A stretch of DNA of 64,000 nt, taken from the NCBI RefSeq assembly GCF_016919245.1, contig NZ_JAFEJA010000002.1, positions 870,501 to 934,500 of the forward strand. The letters run 5' to 3'. This document shows positions 20,270 to 28,429 of this stretch, one piece after another (position 1 is the first letter of the stretch; every line of letters begins with the position of its first letter). A program made the position numbers and the translations under genes. Source of the DNA: Streptomyces zhihengii (GTDB lineage: Bacteria > Actinomycetota > Actinomycetes > Streptomycetales > Streptomycetaceae). The notes under the pieces were generated by a model. That model was not told where the DNA came from. It saw nothing but the letters and a program-made list of their open reading frames with translations, and did not search any database.

Positions 20270-21079
20270 TCAGCTCTTCCCGTCCGGCTTGGGCGCCTTG
20301 GCCCCGGCCGCCTTGCGTGCCCGGCCCGTCGGCGCGGTCCGCTTCGCGGGGGTGCGCCGGGTGCCCGGCTCCGCCGGTGCGGCGGGCGGCGCGGAGTCGG
20401 CGCCCGCGGTGTCACCGGCGGCCGGCACGGCGGCCGGCGGCTCCGTGCCCGGCGGCACGGGGGCGCCGGGCGTTCCGAAGGGCAGCACCCGCACCGTGCG
20501 TTCCCGCACCGGCTCCGCCGGGACGGGCTCCTCCCGGCCCTCGATCAGCACCAGCGACGCCTGGTAGACCACCGAGAGGGAGTACGGCGTCTGGTGGAGC
20601 ATCCCCCACAGCTTCGAGGTCTCGTCGACGTCCATCACCGTCGGCGTGAAGCGCACCCGCTGCGCCGACTCGGCGAGGTCGCTGCCCGCCAGGGGCGGCC
20701 GCTCGGCGGCCAGTTCGACGAGCTCGCGCGGCAGGACCGGGATCTCGTGGAGCGTGCGGACCACACAGCCGATGAGCCGCTGCCCGACGAGTTCGGTCTC
20801 CTCCCCGTAGGCGCTGATCAGGTAGTGGAGGTCGAGCGCCGCCGCCGGGCGCCGGCGCAGGCTGCCGTCCGGGGCACGGGTCGGCAGATCGGCCCCGCGC
20901 ATCGAGGCGTTGGGCGTCACCTGGTAGAGGAACACCGTGATCGTCGGTTCCGCGGGCGGCTCGTTCGGCGGCTTGCGGGTCTCGACCTTGACCGCGATGT
21001 CCATCTCGGGGCCCAGGTTGCTCTCGATCAGCAGGGCGAGGGCCTGCGTCACCGTGGCGAGCGCAAGTGCGTTGCTCAT
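20270..21079 (-). CDS. DUF4255 (Pvc16_N) tail terminator/cap protein
   Basis: A 269-residue protein. Residues 1-190 match the DUF4255/Pvc16 N-terminal family: 'MSNALALATVTQALALLIES', 'TITVFLYQVTPNASMRGADL', 'LDLHYLISAYGEETELVGQR' and 'LWGMLHQTPYSLSVVYQ'. In Afp/PVC particles this protein caps the distal end of the tube and sheath. The C-terminal about 70 residues are an Ala/Pro/Lys-rich tail that looks disordered. The ATG at 21079 lies 4 nt after the stop of the upstream Ala/Pro-rich gene. Confidence 0.92.
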   Translation of the reverse strand: MSNALALATVTQALALLIESNLGPEMDIAVKVETRKPPNEPPAEPTITVFLYQVTPNASMRGADLPTRAPDGSLRRRPAAALDLHYLISAYGEETELVGQRLIGCVVRTLHEIPVLPRELVELAAERPPLAGSDLAESAQRVRFTPTVMDVDETSKLWGMLHQTPYSLSVVYQASLVLIEGREEPVPAEPVRERTVRVLPFGTPGAPVPPGTEPPAAVPAAGDTAGADSAPPAAPAEPGTRRTPAKRTAPTGRARKAAGAKAPKPDGKS

Positions 21080-21083
21080 CCGT

Positions 21084-21799
21084 TCAGTCCCTCTTCCCGC
21101 CGCGTGACAGATAGTCGTCCAAGGTCATGACCGGCCCCGCCCGCCCGGCGCGGGGGGCGCTCCGCGCGGGCCCGGCACCCGGCGGGGGAGCCGCGCTGAC
21201 CTCCAGCCGACCGATCTGCACGTGCACCACCCGCTCGGCCGGCCGCCCCGCCCCCGCCGTCCGCCCGCGGCGCCCCGCCCCGTGCCGCGTGCCGCCGCCG
21301 CGTCCGCACCGACCCGCGCGGCCGGTACGGCCACCGCTGCGGGGGCGACGAGCGGCCGCGGCGGGGCCGCCGCCGGAACCGGCGCGGCCGGGGCCCCGCC
21401 GCCGTCCCGCCCGGGGCGTGCCGCTGCCGCCGGCGGTGCCGCCCGGGGCGCCGCCTGCGGCACCGGCCGGGCGTCGGCCGCCGGACGCAACAGGCCCTGC
21501 ACGGGCGGCGGTCCGGCCACTGGCGCCGGGCGGTCGCCGGCCACGGACTCGGTACGCACCACCGTGCGGTGCTCGCTGCGGACCTCGTGGCGCGGACCTG
21601 CCGCCGGGGCCGCCCGGACCTCGGACGCGGGCACGGCGGCGAACGGCGCGGGCGGCTCGTCCGGTCCGTCCGGGCCGTGCCGCAGCGCGTCGACGCGCTC
21701 GAACGGACCGGGCAGCCGGGGCCGCACCCTGGCCGGCGGCCCGGCCCCGGGGCCCGCCGGCGTGTGCCGGGCGAGCAGCCGGTCGAAGTGGTCAGACAT
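21084..21799 (-). CDS. Ala/Pro-rich eCIS protein, frameshifted in this sequence
   Basis: The N-terminal frame starts 'MSDHFDRLLARHTPAGPGAG' at 21799, overlapping the upstream gene by 8 nt. It reads well to about 21290 and then degenerates. The neighbouring frame supplies an obviously coding C-terminus, 'ERVVHVQIGRLEVSAAPPPG' then 'VMTLDDYLSR', ending in a TGA 4 nt before the DUF4255 start. One missing base between about 21250 and 21290 (a run of GGGG/CGGGG blocks) reconciles both, giving a 238-residue protein. The body is low-complexity Ala/Pro/Arg. The ordered ends suggest a linker or scaffold component. I cannot name a function. Confidence 0.75.
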
Positions 21800-22538
21800 C
21801 AGCGCACAGCTCCAGGTAGTAGCGGCGCCGCGTCGGGCTGAGCGCCAGGATCTCCGGCTCGCTCCACCCGTAGGCGGAGGCGAGCAGATGGACGTCGAGG
21901 AGCAGGTCCCGTGCCCAGGTGTCCAGTTCGGTCCACAGGTAGGAGGTGATGTCCAGCTCGGCCGGGGTGGCCTCGCCGCACTCGGGACAGGCGATGCTGA
22001 GCGTCACGTCGGCCACCGGGTCGGCCTCGGCGGCCGCCTCGGCGATCCGGCGCTCCACCCCTGCGGGCAGCACGGAGGCGAGGTCCGGTGCCGGGACCTC
22101 CTCGCCGCCGCGCAGCGCCCGTACGGTGCAGGAGGCCACCAGCCGCCGCCGTGCCTCGGCCGGGTCCCCCGCCGAGGCGGCGGCTTCGAGCGCGGCGACG
22201 GTCGGGAGGGCGAACTCGACCTCCCAGCCGTCCTCCGCCACCCGCAGCGGCCCGGGCGGCGGATCCGGCCGGGCGCCGAGCACACCGGCGTCCAGGTCGA
22301 ACTCCATCTCCTCGTCGCACGCCCCGCAGGCGACCCGCACCTGCATCCGGTCGCCGAACAGCGCCCGGCGCAGCGCGAAGAGATCGGCCTCCCGCTCGCC
22401 GACCGGCACCGCCAGCAGCTCGCCCGTGTCCGCGCCCGGCCGGGCGGCCAGGTGCAGCAGCAGCGAGCGGTCGGCCGCCCGGCCCGTCAGCCCGGCTTCC
22501 CAGGTGGCCAGCAGCGCCGCCGGGTCCGTCGCCCTCAT
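21792..22538 (-). CDS. gp26-like baseplate hub assembly chaperone candidate with Cys4 motif
   Basis: A 248-residue cytoplasmic protein. Two CxxC pairs, 'VACGACDEEMEFDLD' (about 90-104) and 'IACPECGEATPAELD' (about 182-196), should form one zinc-ribbon-like site. The C-terminus, 'SAYGWSEPEILALSPTRRRY', is the segment typical of T4-family baseplate hub assembly chaperones (gp26/gp51 type) found in Streptomyces CIS operons. This family call is from memory of the pattern. It lies between the tube gene and the Ala/Pro-rich gene and overlaps the latter by 8 nt, so it belongs to the structural operon. A chaperone need not be in the finished particle. Confidence 0.65.
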   Translation of the reverse strand: MRATDPAALLATWEAGLTGRAADRSLLLHLAARPGADTGELLAVPVGEREADLFALRRALFGDRMQVRVACGACDEEMEFDLDAGVLGARPDPPPGPLRVAEDGWEVEFALPTVAALEAAASAGDPAEARRRLVASCTVRALRGGEEVPAPDLASVLPAGVERRIAEAAAEADPVADVTLSIACPECGEATPAELDITSYLWTELDTWARDLLLDVHLLASAYGWSEPEILALSPTRRRYYLELCADV

Positions 22539-22566
22539 GCCCCGGTCCTCCGCGCCCGTGCGGTGC

Positions 22567-23091
22567 TCAGGCCGGGTGGGTGAAGGACGGCTCGGCGGGC
22601 TCCGGCACCTCGTAGTCCCGCTCCCAGCCCTCGCACTCCAGCTTGACGCTCTGGATGGCGACGGCGTTGGCGTTGGCGTCGAGCTCGCCGAGGACCTGGT
22701 ACTCGCTCACCCAGGCCCGGTAGAGCTTGTGGGAGACGGCGACCTGCCCGGCCTCGTTGAGGACCTGGATGATGATGTCCTTGCGGAAGTCCCGCAGCGA
22801 CACCTCGGCGCCCAGCCCCGCGCCGACCTGCCAGACCTTGTTGGCCCAGCGGTCGAATTCGGGGTCGTGGGTGACGCCGCGTTCCAGGGTGATGCCCTCG
22901 AACTCCGACCGGCCCGGTGATTTGCGCGGCGAGCTGGGATCGCCGCCGTGCCGGTGCTTGACGACTTCGGTGGTCCGCTTGAGCGGACTGATCTTGCTGA
23001 TGCCCGCGACCGTTCGACCGTCCCACAGGACCAGGAACTTGAAATTCTTGTAGGGGTCGAAACGATGGGCGTTTACCTGGAACTCAGCCAT
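22567..23091 (-). CDS. eCIS inner tube protein
   Basis: A 174-residue phage-tail-tube family protein. 'MAEFQVNAHRFDPYKNFKFL' at the N-terminus is followed by 'GISKISPLKRTTEVVKHRHG' and 'EFEGITLERGVTHDPEFDRW', the standard Hcp-like tube signature shared by T4 gp19-like and eCIS tube subunits. Hexamers stack to form the lumen through which cargo passes. The ATG at 23091 is 35 nt after the sheath stop. A longer open frame upstream overlaps the sheath gene and is discarded. Confidence 0.95.
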   Translation of the reverse strand: MAEFQVNAHRFDPYKNFKFLVLWDGRTVAGISKISPLKRTTEVVKHRHGGDPSSPRKSPGRSEFEGITLERGVTHDPEFDRWANKVWQVGAGLGAEVSLRDFRKDIIIQVLNEAGQVAVSHKLYRAWVSEYQVLGELDANANAVAIQSVKLECEGWERDYEVPEPAEPSFTHPA

Positions 23092-23126
23092 CGGTTTCCT
23101 CAGTGATCCTTTTCTCGGGCGCGGGA

Positions 23127-24977
23127 CTACGACAGGTCGAAACGGCCGGCCATCTGCTGAATCCTGACGATCACGAACTCGGCGGGGCGTACGGGCGCGA
23201 TGCCGATCACCACGTTCACGACGCCGCGCTCGATGTCGGCGTCGGTCGTGGTGTCCTTGTCGCACTTCACGAAGTACGCCTCGCGCGGCGTGGCCCCCTT
23301 GAAGGCGCCCTGCCGGAACAGGTCGTTGAGATACGCGGAGGCCTTCAGCCGGATCTGCTGCCACAACTGCTCGTCGTTCGGCTCGAAGACGACCCACTGG
23401 AGGCCGCGGTAGAGGCTCTCCTCGACGTGCAGCGCCAGCCGTCGCACCGGCACGTACGCCCACTCGCCGCCCAGCGCGTCGGCGCCCGCCATCGTCCGCG
23501 CGCCCCACACCAGCGGACCGACGACGGGGAAGGTCCGCAGGCAGTTGACGCCCAGCGGGTTCAGCAGCCCGTTGTCGCGGTCGGTGAGGCGGACGGAGAG
23601 CGAGCGGACGCCGAGCAGCCTGGCCTCGGTGCCCGCGGGCGCCTTCCAGACGCCGCGTTCGCCGTCCGTGCGGGCGATGACGCCCGCGAGGGTGCCGGAG
23701 GGCGGGAAGGAGCGGAGCCGGCCCGTCAGCGGGTCGGTGAGCTGGAGCTGGGGGAAGTACAGGCCGGCGTGGTCGCTGCGGACCGTGTCGAAGGCGCCGA
23801 TCCCCGCGCGCGCCGCGTCGACGCTGCCCCATGCCGAGGGCGCGTCCACCAGCAGGAAGATCCGCCGCTCCCGGCACAGTTGCGCGGCCGCGGAGATCAC
23901 GGTGACCATGTCCTCGGTCGACTCGTAGGCCGCGAGCTCGGGCAGGGCCAGCAGGTTGACGTCGTCGACGTCGCGCAGGGCCTGGACGCCCGTCTTGTCG
24001 GCCTCGCTGCCGATCAGGTCGCGCGGCCCGGGCGGATCGCCGTCCTTGCCGCCGGCCAGGGCGAACACCGGCGGGTTGACGGACGCCTCCAGACCGAGGT
24101 CGTTGGCGCACTCGCCGACGAAGCGCACCACGTCGTCGGGGTCGAGGGAGCCGGCGACGACCTGGAGGCGCCGGCCGAAGGAGGAGACCTCCGCCCCGGC
24201 GAAGGCGTGCTTGCCGGGCGCGTCGGGCAGGGCCCGCAGCTTCCGCTCCAGCAGCAGCGCCAGCTCGGTGACGTCGGCGGGCGCCGTGCCGTCGCGGTCG
24301 GGCTCGTAGAGGGTGAACTCCCGCTCCACGTCGCCGATCTTGACCTTCAGCTCCACCTCGAGGTCCGGGAGCCGCTCGGCGAACGGCTTGGACACCGTCC
24401 CCGAAGGGTCGGGCCGGTCCTCGTCCAGCACCTTCACGCGCACCAGCGCCGAGCCGTCGTTGACCACGGTCTCGGCGAAGCGGTCGTGGCCGGCGTCCAT
24501 GGACAGGCCGCCGAAGGTCTCCCGGGCCTCGCCGCGGGAGTCCAGGACGTGCAGGTTGAAGGTCTTGTCGGGGGTGCGGGTGTCGTGGTCGACGGCGACC
24601 CGCAGCCCGCTGCCCCAGAGTCCGGGCTCCCTGGCATGGACCTCCAGCACCGGGCACTCGCTGCGGCCCTCGGTGGATTCAAGGGTGACACAGGCCTCCT
24701 CGCCGGAGCCGGCCCTGGCGGCACGGACCACGACCGCGACGGTGCCGCCGTTGCCGAAGAACTGGTGCACCGCGTAGGCGACGGCGCTCCGGGCGGTGAG
24801 CCCGCCGAAGCGGCGCTCGAAGTCGGCCCAGCTGGTGACGCGCACCGGCCGGCCCAGCGGGCCCCGGCGGGTGTGGCCCACGAACGCGGTCACCGACGTG
24901 GTGACCGAGGCGATGGTGCGGACGCTGCTCGGAAGTTCCTCGATGTATACGCCGGGATAGCCCGTGTGCGTCGGCAT
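23127..24977 (-). CDS. eCIS contractile sheath protein
   Basis: A 616-residue tail sheath protein and the first gene of the operon. The N-terminus 'MPTHTGYPGVYIEELPSSVR' and 'SVTAFVGHTRRGPLGRPVRV' carry the classic sheath start. The C-terminal domain ('WVVFEPNDEQLWQQIRLKAS', 'GATPREAYFVKCDKDTTT', 'IGIAPVRPAEFVIVRIQQM') forms the interlocking handshake strands. The ATG at 24977 is preceded by GGAGGGGGA. Only one sheath gene is visible, unlike Afp/PVC which have three. The length is normal and no gap is seen. Confidence 0.97.
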   Translation of the reverse strand: MPTHTGYPGVYIEELPSSVRTIASVTTSVTAFVGHTRRGPLGRPVRVTSWADFERRFGGLTARSAVAYAVHQFFGNGGTVAVVVRAARAGSGEEACVTLESTEGRSECPVLEVHAREPGLWGSGLRVAVDHDTRTPDKTFNLHVLDSRGEARETFGGLSMDAGHDRFAETVVNDGSALVRVKVLDEDRPDPSGTVSKPFAERLPDLEVELKVKIGDVEREFTLYEPDRDGTAPADVTELALLLERKLRALPDAPGKHAFAGAEVSSFGRRLQVVAGSLDPDDVVRFVGECANDLGLEASVNPPVFALAGGKDGDPPGPRDLIGSEADKTGVQALRDVDDVNLLALPELAAYESTEDMVTVISAAAQLCRERRIFLLVDAPSAWGSVDAARAGIGAFDTVRSDHAGLYFPQLQLTDPLTGRLRSFPPSGTLAGVIARTDGERGVWKAPAGTEARLLGVRSLSVRLTDRDNGLLNPLGVNCLRTFPVVGPLVWGARTMAGADALGGEWAYVPVRRLALHVEESLYRGLQWVVFEPNDEQLWQQIRLKASAYLNDLFRQGAFKGATPREAYFVKCDKDTTTDADIERGVVNVVIGIAPVRPAEFVIVRIQQMAGRFDLS

Positions 24978-25736
24978 TCCCCCTCCATTCCCTTCGCGCA
25001 CCAAGAGATGAGGAGGGGAGGTGAAGGAAAAGGGGCGTGCGTCATCGGACGCGCGGACCCGCTCTTCATTTTTTCCCCCGTCGCACACCCCGTGCGATAT
25101 CGGTCTCGCAGGGCCATTCGCCGCGCAAGCGCTTGTGGCTCCTGATGCATGAGTGCCTCTGCGAGTCTCGTCCGCGTCTCAAGGAATGGTCAAGGCACCT
25201 ATTCGGTCATCCCCTGCCGTGCGCCGGCGAAAGATCTGTTCGGTTAATCGTTCTGGTCAGCGCGATACCGGTGATGAGATATGAAGAACGATTCACGTCC
25301 GCTTCACACAATCGCGTCCGCCGAGGCGCCGTTTCGGTCGTTCGGAAAGTGCTCCGGCGCGCCGCCTTGTATCCCTTTTCTGGCGCAATGTGCGGGTGTC
25401 CGCCGCGATTTCTCCGGGCGGGTGGCCCGCTGTGTCCGTCCCCGCCCGTCCTGTGCGCCGGTGGCGGGCCGTCCGGTGCCGCGCCGCGGATGTCCGCATC
25501 ACGCCCAACCCGGGGGCGCGCGGACGGCGGCGGCCGCATCCCGGTGTGCGCGGGGCGCACCGGGTGCGCCGTGTCCGGAATCCGATCGCGCGATCCCGAA
25601 ACGTCGCGGGAGCGGTAGGGAGCGGTAGGAAGCGGTCGGGGGTGGCGGCGGGGGTGTCGGGGGTGTCGGCCCGGCCTCCCGCGCGGCGGGGGTGCGAGCG
25701 CCGCGCGGGTCGTCGGGCCGCGTCGGGGCGCGCGGA
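24978..25736. other. Long intergenic leader/promoter region of the eCIS operon
   Basis: About 760 nt without a convincing gene between the sheath start and the nagB terminator. The half near the sheath is clearly less GC-rich than the rest and holds a short inverted repeat (25081-25086 with 25092-25097) and a 10-bp palindrome caagcgcttg at 25126-25135. It probably contains the eCIS promoter and operators. I could not identify a confident -10/-35 pair. Open frames here have atypical composition and no family features. Confidence 0.55.
25126..25135. promoter_or_regulatory. Candidate LacI-family-like operator palindrome
   Basis: A perfect 10-bp palindrome caagcgcttg contains the AANCGNTT core typical of LacI/GalR-family operators. 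It lies 149 nt upstream of the sheath start. This is only a short match, and no LacI regulator is encoded in the window. Confidence 0.3.
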
Positions 25737-25782
25737 ACGCGGAGCGGGCGGCGGCCGTCACCGGCCGCCGCCCGCTCCGCGT
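25737..25782 (-). terminator. Strong hairpin terminator downstream of nagB
   Basis: A perfect 21-bp inverted repeat (25737-25757 with 25762-25782) with a 4-nt loop starts 15 nt past the nagB stop. It lacks a U-tract, as is usual for actinomycete terminators. It separates nagB transcription from the eCIS promoter region. Confidence 0.85.
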
Positions 25783-25796
25783 GTGAAGCGCCGTGC

Positions 25797-26582
25797 TCAG
25801 ATGCCCTGCCAGGAGGGCTTCGCCGCGTACGTCGCGCGGAAGTAGTCCGCCAGCTTCAGGCTGGAGGCCGCGGCCTCGTCGACGACCACGGTCGCGTGCG
25901 GGTGGAGCTGGAGGGCCGACGCGGGCACCAGGGCCGACAGCGGGCCCTCGACCGCGAGGGCCACGGCGTCCGCCTTCGCCTCGCCGGTCGCCAGCAGCAC
26001 CACGTGGCGCGCCTCCAGGATGGTGCCGATGCCCTGGGTGATCACGTGGTGGGGCACCTGGCCGATGTCGCCGTCGAAGAACCGGGCGTTGTCCACCCGG
26101 GTCTGCTCGGTGAGCGTCTTGATGCGGGTGCGGGAGGCGAGCGAGGAGCAGGGCTCGTTGAAGCCGATGTGTCCGTCCGTGCCGATGCCCAGGAGCTGGA
26201 GGTCGACCCCGCCCGCCTCGGTCAGCGCCCTGTCGTACGCGAGGCAGGCCGCGGCCACGTCCTCGGCCGTGCCGTCGGGCCCCAGGAACGCGTCCTCGCT
26301 CAGGCCGAGCGGCTCGACGACCTCGCGCAGCACCACGGAGCGGTACGACTCCGGGTGGCCGGCCGGCAGGCCCACGTACTCGTCGAGCTGGCAGACGCGC
26401 GCCCGCGAGGTGTCCGCCTCCCCGGCCCGGACCTTCGCCGCGAGGGCCTCGTAGACGGGCAGCGGGGTCGAACCCGTGGCGACGCCGAGCAGCGCGTCGG
26501 GCTTCTGTCGCAGCAGGCCGGCCATGGCTTCGGCGATCAGCTCGCCACCCGCGGCGGAGTCCGGAACGATGACAACTTCCAC
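25797..26582 (-). CDS. nagB: Glucosamine-6-phosphate deaminase
   Basis: A 261-residue NagB: glucosamine-6-phosphate to fructose-6-phosphate plus ammonia, the last step of aminosugar catabolism in the cytoplasm. Visible motifs are the N-terminal 'MEVVIVPDSAAGGELIAEAM', 'LGVATGSTPLPVYEAL', the active-site region 'CQLDEYVGLPAGHPESYR', and 'GIGTDGHIGFNEPCSSL' with the ring-opening histidine. It starts with GTG at 26582. The length matches the family. A DasR-type operator lies 26 nt upstream, so it should be repressed by DasR and relieved by aminosugar phosphates. It is monocistronic, with a strong terminator downstream. Confidence 0.96.
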   Translation of the reverse strand: MEVVIVPDSAAGGELIAEAMAGLLRQKPDALLGVATGSTPLPVYEALAAKVRAGEADTSRARVCQLDEYVGLPAGHPESYRSVVLREVVEPLGLSEDAFLGPDGTAEDVAAACLAYDRALTEAGGVDLQLLGIGTDGHIGFNEPCSSLASRTRIKTLTEQTRVDNARFFDGDIGQVPHHVITQGIGTILEARHVVLLATGEAKADAVALAVEGPLSALVPASALQLHPHATVVVDEAAASSLKLADYFRATYAAKPSWQGI

Positions 26583-26607
26583 GAAGATCCCTGTCTCTGA
26601 AACGCCC

Positions 26608-26623
26608 AGTGGTGTAGACCAAT
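26608..26623. promoter_or_regulatory. DasR-responsive element (dre) upstream of nagB
   Basis: The 16-mer agtggtgtagaccaat closely matches the DasR consensus A(C/G)TGGTCTAGACCA(C/G)T. It lies 26 nt upstream of the nagB start, where dre sites control nag genes in Streptomyces. Confidence 0.88.
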
Positions 26624-26813
26624 CTACCCAATGGGGAGGCGATCTGTCTCACCCGCGCGGGCCTCTACGCACCGGTAATACGGCTTTCGCGCTCGCGCCG
26701 GGCACATGTACCCGGCGCGAAACCTGCCGGAAACCCCCCGTGCGGCCGGGGTTCCTACGCTCGGACCGGACGGCGGCCGCACCGCCGCGCCCTCATCCGG
26801 CAGGAGGCCGCCG

Positions 26814-27815
26814 ATGCTCCCGCCCCGGACCGCGCCGCCGCGAGAGGCCCGGCTGCGCCCGGTCGCCGCGACCGATGTGCGGCTGTGCCACCGCACCGTC
26901 CACGGCTACCGCAGGGCCTACCGGATCGCCGGGGAGGGGCCGGCGCTCCTGCTGATCCACGGCATCGGCGACTCCTCCGCCACCTGGTCCGACCTCATCC
27001 CCGCCCTCGCGCGCCACCACACCGTGATCGCGCCCGACCTGCTCGGCCACGGCGGGTCCGACCGTCCCCGCGCCGACTACTCCGTCGCCGCCTACGCCAA
27101 CGGCATGCGGGACCTCCTCGGCGTCCTCGGCATCGACCGGGTGACCCTGGTCGGCCACTCGCTCGGCGGCGGCGTCGCCATGCAGTTCGCCTACCAGTTC
27201 CCCGAACGCACCGAACGCCTGGTGCTGGTGGGAACCGGGGGAGTGGGCCGCGCGGTCAACCCCGTGCTGCGCGCCGTGTCCCTGCCGGGGGCCGACCTCC
27301 TGCTCGCCGCGCTGCGGCTGCCGGGCATGCGGCTGTCCGCCCGGCTGTGCACCGCGCTGCTGCGGGGGCTCGACACCGGACTCGGCCTGGACGCGCCCGA
27401 ACTGCTCGGCCTGATCGACGCCTTGCCCGACGCCACCGCCCGCAGCGCGTTCATCCGCACCCTGCGCGCCGTCGTGGACTGGCGCGGACAGGTGGTGACC
27501 ATGCTCGACCGCTGCTACCTGACCGAGGGCATGCCGGTGATGCTCGTCTGGGGCGCCCGCGACGCCGTGGTCCCCGCCGACCAGGCACACCTCGCGCATC
27601 TCGCGATGCCCGGCAGCCGCCTGGAGATCTTCGAGGACGCCGGACACTTCCCCTTCCACACCGACCCGGCCCGATTCCTCGCCCTGATCGAGGACTTCGT
27701 CGCCGGCACACCGCCCGCCCGGTGGGACGGCGAACGCTGGCGCGACCTGCTCAGGACGTCCGGCCGGGACACCGGTGCGCGGCTGCGGGACGCCAGCGAA
27801 CGCAGCGCGACCTGA
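26814..27815 (+). CDS. Alpha/beta hydrolase
   Basis: A 333-residue soluble alpha/beta hydrolase. The oxyanion segment 'LLLIHGIGDSSATW' is near residue 45, the nucleophile elbow is 'VGHSLGGGVA' (Ser about 114), the acid is in 'WGARDAVVPADQ' (about 246-257), and the catalytic His is in 'FEDAGHFPFHTDP' (about 276-288). A short cap lies between strands 6 and 7. The ATG at 26814 is preferred over upstream in-frame starts because an AGGAGG box sits 6 nt before it. The substrate cannot be told from sequence. It stands alone between divergent nagB and a convergent small gene. Confidence 0.88.
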   Translation: MLPPRTAPPREARLRPVAATDVRLCHRTVHGYRRAYRIAGEGPALLLIHGIGDSSATWSDLIPALARHHTVIAPDLLGHGGSDRPRADYSVAAYANGMRDLLGVLGIDRVTLVGHSLGGGVAMQFAYQFPERTERLVLVGTGGVGRAVNPVLRAVSLPGADLLLAALRLPGMRLSARLCTALLRGLDTGLGLDAPELLGLIDALPDATARSAFIRTLRAVVDWRGQVVTMLDRCYLTEGMPVMLVWGARDAVVPADQAHLAHLAMPGSRLEIFEDAGHFPFHTDPARFLALIEDFVAGTPPARWDGERWRDLLRTSGRDTGARLRDASERSAT

Positions 27816-27836
27816 CCGCCGCCGCGCCGCACCGGC

Positions 27837-28052
27837 TCAGAACAGCGCCAACTGGCCGGGGAGCACCGGCACCACGCTGCCGTCGAGCGACGGCTGGAGC
27901 GCCGGGTCGAGCGGCGCTAGGCGGCGCGAACCGGGGCACGACACCAGCTCGGACCCCGACCGGGTGTCGGCCGGATCATGACGCGCCCAGCGGCCCGCGA
28001 CCACGGCGATCCGGCGGCGGCACACGGGGCACAGACGGCGTGGAGCAGACAT
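27837..28052 (-). CDS. Small CxxC-motif protein
   Basis: A 71-residue protein 'MSAPRRLCPVCRRRIAVVAG' onwards, with one CPVC pair near the start and a single further Cys, ending 'GSVVPVLPGQLALF'. It could be a small metal-binding protein of the kind common in Streptomyces, but the site is incomplete by itself. The frame is open for a further about 130 codons upstream, through the 55-bp repeat block. I take ATG 28052 because the upstream part is repeat DNA. No clear ribosome binding site is seen. Confidence 0.5.
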   Translation of the reverse strand: MSAPRRLCPVCRRRIAVVAGRWARHDPADTRSGSELVSCPGSRRLAPLDPALQPSLDGSVVPVLPGQLALF

Positions 28053-28100
28053 GCGCCCAGTCTGCCAGCCGCCACCGACAACGCCGGTACCGTGCCCGGG

Positions 28101-28265
28101 CGCCGGCACGCCCGTACCGTGCTCTGCCACCGGCAACGCCGGCACGGTGCCCCGGCGCCGGCACGCCCGTACCATGCTCTGCCACCGGCAACGCCGGCAC
28201 GGTGCCCCGGCGCCGGCACGCCCGTACCATGCTCTGCCACCGGCAGCGCCGGTCCGCCGCCCCGG
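28101..28265. repeat. 55-bp tandem repeat, three copies
   Basis: Three head-to-tail copies (28101-28155, 28156-28210, 28211-28265). The first two are nearly identical and the third diverges toward its end. Shorter related fragments flank them on both sides (28079-28100 and 28266-28294). Each unit contains the near-palindrome ggcacggtgcc. It lies between convergently placed small genes and the methyltransferase and encodes nothing recognisable. Confidence 0.85.
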
Positions 28266-28329
28266 CGCAGGCAACGCCCGGTACCGTGCCCCGGCGCCGA
28301 CAGGGCCGGATGCGTGCCCCGGCGCCGGC

Positions 28330-28395
28330 CGCGGGCCGGAGCGGGAAGGATCCGGAGCCGGTCGCGGGCCGGAGCGGGAAGGATCCGGAGCCGGC
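28330..28395. repeat. 33-bp direct tandem duplication
   Basis: Two copies of a 33-bp unit (28330-28362 and 28363-28395) differing only at the last base, located 34 nt upstream of the methyltransferase start. It may overlap the promoter of that gene. Confidence 0.85.
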
Positions 28396-28429
28396 CCCGC
28401 GCGGGCCGTGCGCGTCCTATTGTTGGCCG

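Noticed and set aside
25037..25618. Plus-strand open frame of 193 codons in the eCIS leader, preceded by a purine-rich aggaggggaggtgaagg stretch
   Set aside because: The translation is Arg/Pro/Cys-rich with no family features. The purine stretch is better explained as leader sequence of the opposite strand.
28101..28265. CRISPR array
   Set aside because: The units are contiguous 55-bp tandem copies without unique spacers, and no cas genes are present.
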